NCBI RefSeq assembly: GCF_009674535.1
Contig: NZ_WKJK01000013.1
Coordinates: 124,001 to 188,000 of the forward strand
Source: Duganella guangzhouensis
GTDB taxonomy: Bacteria > Pseudomonadota > Gammaproteobacteria > Burkholderiales > Burkholderiaceae_D
Direction of reading: 5' to 3'
Length of the DNA: 64,000 nt
The translations under genes were made by a program, and so were the position numbers. The notes below the pieces were generated by a model. That model did not search any database. It saw nothing but the letters and a program-made list of their open reading frames with translations, and was not told the origin of the DNA. Position 1 is the stretch's first letter, and each line of letters opens with the position of its first letter. Of this stretch, positions 44,382-54,198 are shown piece by piece.

Positions 44382-45545
44382 CTATGGCTTCGCTTTGTAG
44401 TTGCGCACAGCGTTCAGGCTGTCCGCCAGGGTCGGCATTTCGATCGCCAGGTTGCTGCCCTGGACCTGGCGCAGCAGCGCCTGCACGGTCTGGGTCGAAC
44501 GGGCGCGGGTGTCGAAATACTTGGTCAGCGCTTCTTGGGCTGCGATCAGGTCGGCGCGGAAGGCGCCTTCGTTACGCGACAGCAGCGCCATGCGCGCGTT
44601 CAGCAGGCGCAGTTTGAGGTTTTCGCGCAGGAAGTAAGCCTGGGTTGGCGACATCATCAGCGCATCCGGGGTGTCGACGTTGCGCACCCGGATCAGTTGA
44701 CGGACGTCGATCCACATTTCGCTGCTCCAGCCGTTCCAGCCATCCTGCAGTGCCTGCAGCCAAGGACTGGTGGTGCTTTCCTCGACCTTGACCGGCTTGC
44801 CATCCTTGCCGTGCACGACCTTGGCTTTGACTTTCTTTTCCGGCGCGGCCGGCAGCGCCGGCTTTTCGTCCGACAGCATCGGCAAGGTGTCGATCTGCGC
44901 GATGACGTTGTCCAGGCGCAGCGCCATGCCCACCGAGTCGACGCTCGGCAGCGCCTTCAGCTTGTCGGTATCGCGCGCGATGGCGCGGCGGATGGTGATG
45001 AATTGCGGCTTGTCGGAACGCGACAGGCTGCGGTCGGCATTCTGCAGCGCGATCAGCGCGCCCGGCACATTGCCGGCCAGTTGCAGCTCCTGCGACGCGG
45101 TCGACAGCACTTGTTCGATTTCGGTCAGCGCCCACTCGTCGCGGTTCTTGGACAGATCCTGGTACAGCTGCTCCAGCGCCAGTTGCTGGCTCTGCGCTTC
45201 CTGCTGTTTGCTTTCCAGCAGGGCGACCTTGGCCTGCAATTCCTTGGTGCTTTCCTGCACGCTGCGCACCAGGTTGCCGGTGTCGGCATTCGAGGCATCG
45301 CCTTTTTGCAGGCGCAGCGCCATTTCCTCGCGCAGCTTGTTGACGCGCGCGTGCGACGACCAGGTCTGGCCTGCCAGCAAGATGGCCAGCACGACGATCC
45401 CCACCGCCAGCATTTGTGGCTGCTGCAGGGTTTCGAGCAGACTGGGCTCAGACGGGGCCGGCGGTGGCGCGGATGGCGTCGCGGGTGGCGTCTCGGCAGC
45501 GGCGGCCGAAACGGCTGGATCTGGTAAGGTAGGCAATTCGTTCAT
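44382..45545 (-). CDS. hemX: HemX family protein
   Basis: This 387-residue membrane protein has a Pro/Ala-rich cytoplasmic N-terminus (1-35), one membrane segment (about 42-60), a coiled coil (about 65-130) and a conserved periplasmic domain (WLQALQDGWNGWSSEMWIDVRQLIRVRN, FLRENLKLRLLNARMALLSRNEGAFRADL). It is often annotated as uroporphyrinogen-III methyltransferase, but no methyltransferase motif is present. It overlaps hemD by 4 nt and is translationally coupled to it. Confidence 0.93.
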   Translation of the reverse strand: MNELPTLPDPAVSAAAAETPPATPSAPPPAPSEPSLLETLQQPQMLAVGIVVLAILLAGQTWSSHARVNKLREEMALRLQKGDASNADTGNLVRSVQESTKELQAKVALLESKQQEAQSQQLALEQLYQDLSKNRDEWALTEIEQVLSTASQELQLAGNVPGALIALQNADRSLSRSDKPQFITIRRAIARDTDKLKALPSVDSVGMALRLDNVIAQIDTLPMLSDEKPALPAAPEKKVKAKVVHGKDGKPVKVEESTTSPWLQALQDGWNGWSSEMWIDVRQLIRVRNVDTPDALMMSPTQAYFLRENLKLRLLNARMALLSRNEGAFRADLIAAQEALTKYFDTRARSTQTVQALLRQVQGSNLAIEMPTLADSLNAVRNYKAKP

Positions 45546-46321
45546 AGGCGTGATTGTAACGCGGCCAGCAGGCGTTCGTCGCCTGATCCTGTGAGCGTCA
45601 CCTTGGAAAATCCTAAATTTTTTGCCGTTTCGGCAATTCGGGCATGGGGCACAATCAGATGCTGTTGTTGCATAGCTACAACGCTATTGTGCTGCATCGC
45701 CACAGGATGCCGCAAGTCCATCTGATGCAGGAGACCGACCAGGCCACGCAGCGCTTCCGAGCTGGTGATGATCCAGTCGTTTTGCTGCGCCAGCAAACGC
45801 TGTAGCGTGGCGGCCAGTTGCTCGCTCAGCGCCGGCACGGCGCGACGGTAGGCCGGCACCACGTCGACCAGGGCGCCGGCGGCGCGTAGGCCGTCGGCCA
45901 TCAGTTCGCGACCGCTGTCGCCGCGCACAATCAACACCGGCTTGCCGCTCAGCGCCGACAGGTCCAGGCTTTGCAACAGGCTTTCACTGTCGCTCTGGGC
46001 GGCGTCGCCCGGGCTGACGATGTGGCTGACGCCGCGCGCGGCCAGCGCGGCGCGGCTGCCCTCGCCCACCACGGCGGCGATCACCCCGGCCGGCCACTGC
46101 CTGATATAAGCGAAGGCGGCGTCGATGGCGTTGGGCGAGACGAAGGCGACCAGCGCATAATCCCGCAGCCGGGCCAAGGCGGCCTGCAGCGGCGCGCTGT
46201 CCGGCAGCGGTGTGATTTCCAGCAGCGGCAGGATTTCGGCCACGCGGCCCAGCGCGGCTACGCGGTCGGCCAGTGGCTGAGCTTGCGCCAGGGGACGGGT
46301 GATGATGACGGCGCCGGTCAT
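45542..46321 (-). CDS. hemD: Uroporphyrinogen-III synthase
   Basis: This 259-residue enzyme closes and inverts hydroxymethylbilane to uroporphyrinogen III. Family features are AVIITRPLAQAQPLADRVAALG at the N-terminus, DYALVAFVSPNAIDAAF, VVGEGSRAALAARG, LIVRGDSGRELMADGLRAAGALVDVVPAYRR and ITSSEALRGL. Sequence is variable in this family, so the context after hemC is important support. The start is taken at MTGAVII (46321), 7 bp after hemC; the frame extends further upstream into hemC. Confidence 0.93.
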   Translation of the reverse strand: MTGAVIITRPLAQAQPLADRVAALGRVAEILPLLEITPLPDSAPLQAALARLRDYALVAFVSPNAIDAAFAYIRQWPAGVIAAVVGEGSRAALAARGVSHIVSPGDAAQSDSESLLQSLDLSALSGKPVLIVRGDSGRELMADGLRAAGALVDVVPAYRRAVPALSEQLAATLQRLLAQQNDWIITSSEALRGLVGLLHQMDLRHPVAMQHNSVVAMQQQHLIVPHARIAETAKNLGFSKVTLTGSGDERLLAALQSRL

Positions 46322-46328
46322 CCGTGAA

Positions 46329-47378
46329 TCAAGCGGCACCAGCGGGCTTGGCGGCGGCAGCGCTGGCGGCCAGCTCGGCCGAGCGGGCGTCGTCATCGGC
46401 TTGTGCCGCGTCGCTCAGGCAGGCCGCCAGGATGCCCTCGGCGTCCTGCGCGCGCAGCAGCTCGGCCACTTGCAGGCCCAGCGCTTCAGCGCTGTCGGCC
46501 GGGCCACGCGCCTCGGCGCTGATGATGCGCTGACCATCCGGGGTGGCGACCAGCGCGCGCAGATGCATCTGGTCGCCGGTGATGGTGGCGTACGAGGCCA
46601 GCGGCACCTGGCAACTGCCGCCAAACACTTGCGACACCTTGCGTTCGGCGATCGACACCAGCGCGCTCGGCGTGTGGTGCAGCGGCGCCAGCAGCGAGGC
46701 CAGATCCAGGCCATCGTCGCGCTCGGGAATTTCCAGCGCCAGCGTGCCCTGCCCCGGCGCCGGCAGGCTGACATCGGCGTCCAGCACGGCGCGAATGCGC
46801 GACGCCAGGCCCAGACGTTTGAGGCCGGCGGCGGCCAGGATGATGGCGGCATACTCGCCACGGTCCAGTTTGCCCAGACGTGTATCCAGATTACCACGCA
46901 GTGGTTTGATCACCAGTTGCGGATAGCGCGCCGCGATCAGCGCCTGGCGGCGCAAGCTGCTGGTGCCGACGATGGCACCGGCCGGCAGCGCGTCCAGCGA
47001 TGCATAGTCATTCGAAACAAAGGCGTCGCGCGCATCTTCGCGCTCCAGCACAGCGGCCATGGCGAAACCCTCGGGCAACTCCATCGGCATATCCTTGAGG
47101 CAATGCACGGCCAGGTCGGCGCGACCCTCGGCCATCGCCACTTCAAGTTCTTTAACAAACAAGCCCTTGCCACCCACTTTGGACAGGGTGCGATCCAGAA
47201 TTTGATCGCCGCGGGTCGTCATTCCTACAATTTTGACATCACACTGCGGATATAATAATGCCAAGCGATCACGGACGTGCTCGGCCTGCCACATGGCAAG
47301 ACGGCTTTCGCGCGACGCGATCACCAACCGGGTTGGGGGAATTTTAGGGTTAAGCAAACCCACTTCGGATGTTTTCAA
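46329..47378 (-). CDS. hemC: Hydroxymethylbilane synthase (porphobilinogen deaminase)
   Basis: This enzyme of up to 349 residues polymerises four porphobilinogens. The dipyrromethane cofactor is attached to Cys256 (FGGSCQVPLASY). Substrate-binding Arg residues lie in VGTSSLRRQAL and PLRGNLDTRLGKLD. The first codon used here is TTG at 47378; GTG at 47363 is an alternative, and the conserved part starts only at LVIASRESRLAMWQ, so the exact start is uncertain. A poorly conserved Ala-rich tail of about 35 residues follows the last domain. It heads the heme operon and is divergent from ppc. Confidence 0.95.
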   Translation of the reverse strand: MKTSEVGLLNPKIPPTRLVIASRESRLAMWQAEHVRDRLALLYPQCDVKIVGMTTRGDQILDRTLSKVGGKGLFVKELEVAMAEGRADLAVHCLKDMPMELPEGFAMAAVLEREDARDAFVSNDYASLDALPAGAIVGTSSLRRQALIAARYPQLVIKPLRGNLDTRLGKLDRGEYAAIILAAAGLKRLGLASRIRAVLDADVSLPAPGQGTLALEIPERDDGLDLASLLAPLHHTPSALVSIAERKVSQVFGGSCQVPLASYATITGDQMHLRALVATPDGQRIISAEARGPADSAEALGLQVAELLRAQDAEGILAACLSDAAQADDDARSAELAASAAAAKPAGAA

Positions 47379-47530
47379 AACCAGTTCTTTCGCTGTAGCT
47401 AACGCTCACCGGCGCAAGCCAGTACCACGCGCGTGTTTAAGATCACAAATTTTAGCACGCTCACATTCTTGCAGAACCGGGTCACAAGCCCTTGCACCGA
47501 CATATTTCACCTCTTTGTGACTTAAAACAC

Positions 47531-50344
<2,814 letters not shown>

Positions 50345-50352
50345 TCAGCCTA

Positions 50353-50380
50353 AACGCCCCGCTCGCCGGGGCGTTTTTTT
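50353..50380 (+). terminator. Terminator of ppc
   Basis: The 8-bp stem AACGCCCC/GGGGCGTT (50353-50360 with 50368-50375) has a 7-nt loop and a T-run to 50380. It overlaps by 2 nt the end of the convergent hypothetical gene. Confidence 0.9.
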
Positions 50381-50897
50381 ACAGCGGTCCCTTGAACAGC
50401 ATCAGCTGCACAAAGCCGGGGCCGGCCGCGACAAGCTGCGCTTGGGTTTGCAGGAAGTCCTCGCCATCGCCTTCCACATCCTGGGACTCGCCATATTCCA
50501 CATCCGGCTTTCGCTGGACGGCGGTTTCCAGCGTACGCGCCGCCAGCAGCAAATCAAACGCGGAGTCGCCCTTGAGCAGCCTCAGCCGACGCAGCAATTG
50601 GCCAGCGCTGGCGAACGCCTGCTTGCGCGTGGCGCCCTGCTTCAGGATGGCAGGACTGCTGAAGCGGAACTTGGTGACGAAATACTCGCAACCGCCATGC
50701 TCCAACAACACGCTCTCGCCGGAAGCCAGTTGGAACGACTCCTGCGCCTCCGTGGCGGACAAGCGCTTGAACTGATAATTGCGAAGGCCAGGCTGATGCG
50801 GCGTGAACATCGGCTCGGCCTCACTGCGCATGCAGCTATCTTCGGCCCAGGCCGACAGCGACAGCAGCAACAGCAAGGCGGCATAGAAAGTTTTCAT
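50379..50897 (-). CDS. Exported hypothetical protein (172 aa)
   Basis: This 172-residue protein has a clear signal peptide (MKTFYAALLLLLSLSAWA, cleavage near 18). The mature part begins EDSCMRSE and has a second Cys in HGGCEYF, so one disulfide is possible. A 30-residue helical segment (about 85-120) follows. I do not recognise a family. Its ATG overlaps the stop of the sugar-dehydrogenase-like gene by 4 nt, so the two are co-translated, and both are exported. Confidence 0.75.
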   Translation of the reverse strand: MKTFYAALLLLLSLSAWAEDSCMRSEAEPMFTPHQPGLRNYQFKRLSATEAQESFQLASGESVLLEHGGCEYFVTKFRFSSPAILKQGATRKQAFASAGQLLRRLRLLKGDSAFDLLLAARTLETAVQRKPDVEYGESQDVEGDGEDFLQTQAQLVAAGPGFVQLMLFKGPL

Positions 50898-52087
50898 TTT
50901 ATTTGCAGCCGCACGACGCGGCCGGTACGGTCTTCAACCAAGTAGATATTGCCGTCAGGCCCCTGCTTGATGTCGACCGGCGCCCCCATCGGCTGCTTGT
51001 GCTTGGGTCCCCAATCGCCGATTAGCTCGTACATCTTGCCGAGCGGCGCGCCGTTGCGGTCGGGCAGGATGGCGACCAGACGGTGGCCGTGGTCGCGATA
51101 GCCGTGAAAGCCGATGATCAAGCTATTTTTGTAGGCTGCAGGATAAGCCGAGCCGGTGTAGAAAGTCATGCCCAGCGGTGCGGCATGCGCCGGCAGCAAC
51201 CGCGCCGGCGCAGCGTAGGGCTTGCAATCGGCCTGCGGATATTCGGGACTGGCGCGGTTGTCATCGTAGCAGTAAGGCCAGCCATAGTTGGCACCGCGCC
51301 GGATCAGGTTCAGCTCATCGTGTGGCAAGTCGTTATCGTTGGCTAGGCCGGGCATGGCGGCCTGGATGAAGTCGCGGGCATTGTCGGCTTCCCACATTGC
51401 ACCGGTGACAGGATGAATCGCCAGTGCCTGCGAGTTGCGCAAGCCGGTCGCATAGTTCTCCCAGCTGACGACCTTACCTTGCGCCATCGTGTATTTGCGG
51501 ATGACACCCAGCGCCTGCGGGCCTTCCGCTTCGGCGCAGCGCTGCGAGGGTGGTGGCGCCTTGCCGTCCTGGTCTTCGCAATGATCGCTGGCAGAGCCGA
51601 CGTTGACGAATAAATTTCCCTGCGCGTCAAAGCGCATGGTGGTCAGCAGGTGACGGCCCAAGCCAGGCAAACGCGCCACGCCGGAATCGCCACCAATGAC
51701 GTCCTCGACGGCGCCGGGGTGGCGCGGATCAAAGCGAATGACGCGGCCGACCAAGCCAAGGTAGAGCAAGCCATCCGGCCCCTGCACGATGCCGTTCGGT
51801 CGGTCGAGCCCGCTCAGCAGGCGGATGCGCTCATAGTTTCCGGCAGCGGCCTTCAGCAACCAGACACTGCCACGGTTCGGCTCCCAGTTGCGCATGTCGA
51901 CCACCACCAGATCGCCATTCGGCAGTGGCTGTATGCCACGCGGGAATTTGAAGCCGTCGGCCAGCACCGCCGCGCAAAAACCACCCGGCGTGCTGACGTC
52001 CAGACGCGGAAAGCCGCCGCAGGTGTCGGCCGCCTGCGCTTGCAACCATGCCGCCAGCAACGACCATCCCAGCCAACGCCTGCTCAT
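50894..52087 (-). CDS. PQQ-dependent sugar/sorbosone dehydrogenase-like beta-propeller
   Basis: This 397-residue exported protein has a signal peptide at 1-20 (ending QAQA). The beta-propeller motifs are FPRGIQPLPNGDLVVVD, GLDRPNGIVQGPDGLLYLG, GRHLLTTMRFDAQGNLFVNVGSASD, GLRNSQALAIHPVTGAMWEADN and MGAPVDIKQGPDGNIYLVED. The GSDH family includes soluble glucose dehydrogenase and Hhip-like folds. Six Cys residues could form disulfides. Whether it binds PQQ cannot be read with certainty. The start at MSRRWLG is chosen for the signal peptide; the open frame extends into the gene upstream. It overlaps both neighbours by 4 nt. Confidence 0.87.
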   Translation of the reverse strand: MSRRWLGWSLLAAWLQAQAADTCGGFPRLDVSTPGGFCAAVLADGFKFPRGIQPLPNGDLVVVDMRNWEPNRGSVWLLKAAAGNYERIRLLSGLDRPNGIVQGPDGLLYLGLVGRVIRFDPRHPGAVEDVIGGDSGVARLPGLGRHLLTTMRFDAQGNLFVNVGSASDHCEDQDGKAPPPSQRCAEAEGPQALGVIRKYTMAQGKVVSWENYATGLRNSQALAIHPVTGAMWEADNARDFIQAAMPGLANDNDLPHDELNLIRRGANYGWPYCYDDNRASPEYPQADCKPYAAPARLLPAHAAPLGMTFYTGSAYPAAYKNSLIIGFHGYRDHGHRLVAILPDRNGAPLGKMYELIGDWGPKHKQPMGAPVDIKQGPDGNIYLVEDRTGRVVRLQIK

Positions 52088-52461
52088 GCGTGCGGCAGCC
52101 AGGCCGGTTTTTGGTCCACAAACAGTTCGCGCTGCACGATGCCGTCGTATTCCGGTTCCAGTGTGCCGAGTGTGATGGCGATGCGGTCCGGCGACTGCGT
52201 GCTGCGCCAGAACAGTGTCGAGCCACACACGCGGCAAAAACCGCGTCGTCCTTCGGCCGACGAGGCATACTCCGTGATCAACTCGGCGCCCTGCTCCACC
52301 ACAAAACCCGCGCCGGCGACATTGGCGTAGCTGCCGGCCGCCGCGCCATGCTGCTTCTGGCACATGGTGCAATAGCAGTGGCTGGCATGAAACACCGGCA
52401 ACGCCGCCCGATAGCGCACGCCGCCACACAAGCAACTGCCATGCAATTCATCCTGTTTCAT
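52084..52461 (-). CDS. GFA/CENP-V domain zinc protein
   Basis: This 125-residue protein has the Mss4-like zinc fold of the glutathione-dependent formaldehyde-activating enzyme family. Zinc ligands are in SCLCGGVRY (Cys10, Cys12), HCYCTMC (Cys29, Cys31, Cys34) and FCRVCGS (Cys76, Cys79). The name reflects an early report; most members have no proven activity. GGGAGGTG precedes the ATG at 52461. It heads a three-gene operon with the dehydrogenase-like and exported hypothetical genes, each overlapping the next by 4 nt. The frame stays open far upstream, antisense to fecR, without coding meaning. Confidence 0.87.
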   Translation of the reverse strand: MKQDELHGSCLCGGVRYRAALPVFHASHCYCTMCQKQHGAAAGSYANVAGAGFVVEQGAELITEYASSAEGRRGFCRVCGSTLFWRSTQSPDRIAITLGTLEPEYDGIVQRELFVDQKPAWLPHA

Positions 52462-52543
52462 GCCACCTCCCTTGCACTCAATATTGCAATATACATCATG
52501 CCGGGAGCAATTGCGGTCTTGCCATGAGCACTGCCATAGAATA

Positions 52544-52562
52544 GAATGCGAATCATTATCAT
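52544..52562. promoter_or_regulatory. Fur box upstream of the FecI-type sigma factor
   Basis: GAATGCGAATCATTATCAT closely matches the 19-bp Fur consensus, especially in its right half GAATCATTATC. It lies 18 bp before the sigma-factor start, where Fur-Fe(II) would block transcription in iron-replete cells. It could also influence the divergent GFA operon, whose start is 82 bp away. Confidence 0.75.
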
Positions 52563-52580
52563 TTACTAAGATGCGGCGAA

Positions 52581-53105
52581 TTGGCGATCCAGCGACAAGT
52601 TGAAGCTCTGTATGCCGACCATCATGGCTGGTTGCAAGGCTGGTTACAGCGCAAGCTCGGCTGCAGCCATGGCGCCGCCGATCTGACGCAAGACACCTTT
52701 CTGCGCATCCTGAATTCGCGCGACGCCCTGCTGGGCGCCATTCAAACGCCGCGCGCCTATCTGACCACCACCGCCAAGCGCCTGCTGGTCGACCGCTCGC
52801 GCCGGCAAGTGATCGAACAAGCTTATCTGCAAAAACTGGCGCTGATCGCCGGCAGCCTGCCCGGCCATCCGTCGCCCGACGAGATTCTGGTCGCGCTGCA
52901 GGCGCTGGAGCAGATCGGCGCCGCGCTTGACGGATTGGCGCCGAAGCCGCGCGCCGCCTTCCTGCGCCACTACCTCGATGAGCACACCCACGCCGCCATC
53001 GCCGCCGAACTGGGCGTTTCCACACGCATGGTGCAGAAATATCTGGTGCAGGCACTGCTGCACTGCCGCGCCCAATGCCAGTCGCTGAGCCAGCATGGCA
53101 TCTGA
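52581..53105 (+). CDS. FecI-type ECF sigma factor
   Basis: This 174-residue ECF sigma factor has region 2 (about 5-75: YADHHGWLQGWLQRKLGCSHGAADLTQDTFLRIL, then TPRAYLTTTAKRLLVDRSRR) and region 4 (about 110-165: LDGLAPKPRAAFLRHYLDEHTHAAIAAELGVSTRMVQKYLVQAL). These are typical of the iron-starvation FecI group. The start is TTG at 52581; no in-frame ATG exists just upstream and the ribosome site is weak. The fecR-type gene overlaps it by 11 nt. It should transcribe the siderophore receptor gene 1.1 kb downstream. Confidence 0.92.
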   Translation: MAIQRQVEALYADHHGWLQGWLQRKLGCSHGAADLTQDTFLRILNSRDALLGAIQTPRAYLTTTAKRLLVDRSRRQVIEQAYLQKLALIAGSLPGHPSPDEILVALQALEQIGAALDGLAPKPRAAFLRHYLDEHTHAAIAAELGVSTRMVQKYLVQALLHCRAQCQSLSQHGI

Positions 53106-54114
53106 ATACCGCCACGACCCGATCGCCGAACAGGCGGCGCAATGGATCATGCTGCTGACGGCGGACGACGCCGCCGAACGCCGGCAAGCGCGTGCCGGTT
53201 TCGATGCGTGGCGCGGCGCCGATCCGCGCCACGCCGCCGCCGCCGCCGAGCTGGAACAATTCATCGGCAAGTTCAGCACCGTGCGCGCCAACAGCGGCGA
53301 CGATAGCCGCGCCGCCAGTGCCGCGCTGGACGCCGCCCACACCAGCCGTCAGCGCCGCCAGCGCGTCAAACGTCTGAGCGCCGCCGTCACGCTGGCGGTG
53401 GTGCTGGCCGCGCCGGCCTGGCTGGCCTTGCAGGCGTGGCCGGTGCCGTATCTGTTGGCCGACCTGCGCACCGGTACCGGTCAATGGCAGACCCAGTTGC
53501 TGGCCGACGGCAGCCGCATCACCCTCAACAGTGGCAGCGCGGTCAATCTGCACTATGACGCCAGCCGCCGCAGTATCGAGCTGGTGCAGGGCGAAATGCT
53601 GGTCGATGTGGCCAAGGATGCGCAACGGCCGTTCGTGGTGGAAACCGCCGATGGCAGCATCCGTGCACTCGGCACCCACTTCGTGGTCGAGCGCAAGGCC
53701 GACGCCACCACACTCAGCATGATCGAATCCAAGGTCGCGGTGCAGACCGCCAACCAGCGCGCCGCCCACACCAGCAGCAGCGGCGGCACACTGGTGACGG
53801 CGGGCCAGCGCGTGCGCATTACCGCCGGCGCCGTCACCCCGGCCGAGGCCATCGACACCCGCAGCCTGGCCGACGCGTGGCGCCGCCACCAGTTGGTAGT
53901 GCGCGACCTGCCGTTGTCCGATGTGCTGGACCAACTGGCGCGCCACCGCCGCGGCCACATCCACTACGACCGCGCCCAGATCGCGCAGATCCGCGTCAAC
54001 GCCGTACTGCCGCTGGACGATAGCGACGCCGCGCTGCAACTGCTGCTGGTGAACTTCCCTACCCTGCGCATCCGCACCATCACGCCATGGCTGGTGCTGG
54101 TGGATGCGCCTTAA
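53095..54114 (+). CDS. FecR-type anti-sigma/sigma regulator
   Basis: This 339-residue inner-membrane regulator has a cytosolic N-terminal DUF4880-like region (EQAAQWIMLLTADDAAERRQARAGFDAWRGADPRHAAA). One membrane segment lies at about 95-117 (LSAAVTLAVVLAAPAWLALQA). The periplasmic FecR domain contains TGTGQWQTQLLADGSRITLNSGSAVNLHYD and SIRALGTHFVV, and a C-terminal STN-like part follows. It relays the ligand-loaded state of the receptor's STN domain to the FecI-type sigma factor. It overlaps the sigma gene by 11 nt and is followed by 84 bp before the receptor. Confidence 0.93.
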   Translation: MASEYRHDPIAEQAAQWIMLLTADDAAERRQARAGFDAWRGADPRHAAAAAELEQFIGKFSTVRANSGDDSRAASAALDAAHTSRQRRQRVKRLSAAVTLAVVLAAPAWLALQAWPVPYLLADLRTGTGQWQTQLLADGSRITLNSGSAVNLHYDASRRSIELVQGEMLVDVAKDAQRPFVVETADGSIRALGTHFVVERKADATTLSMIESKVAVQTANQRAAHTSSSGGTLVTAGQRVRITAGAVTPAEAIDTRSLADAWRRHQLVVRDLPLSDVLDQLARHRRGHIHYDRAQIAQIRVNAVLPLDDSDAALQLLLVNFPTLRIRTITPWLVLVDAP

Positions 54115-54132
54115 AAAATATTTTGACTGGAT

Positions 54133-54160
54133 GGTTCCACTTTTCCGCTGCTGGTACGTC
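54133..54160 (+). promoter_or_regulatory. Candidate ECF promoter of the siderophore receptor
   Basis: GGTTCC (54133-54138) and CGTC (54157-54160) are separated by 18 bp in the fecR-receptor gap, 38 bp before the receptor start. CGTC is a common ECF -10 element. The assignment to the FecI-type factor is inference. Confidence 0.4.
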
Positions 54161-54198
54161 AAGGGGGTCTACACCAACGAAACGAGGAATCATCCGTC

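Noticed and set aside
44382..45545. hemX as a uroporphyrinogen-III methyltransferase
   Set aside because: No SAM-methyltransferase motif is present; the name is an annotation carry-over from a fused gene in other species.
52088..52435. N-terminal extension of the sugar-dehydrogenase-like protein to 52435
   Set aside because: It reads through the GFA gene out of frame and would bury the signal peptide that starts at 52087.
52462..54162. The GFA gene frame stays open upstream to 54162, giving a 692-residue protein
   Set aside because: The extension is antisense to the FecI and FecR genes and has no homology. The real start at 52461 has a strong ribosome site and gives the full GFA domain.
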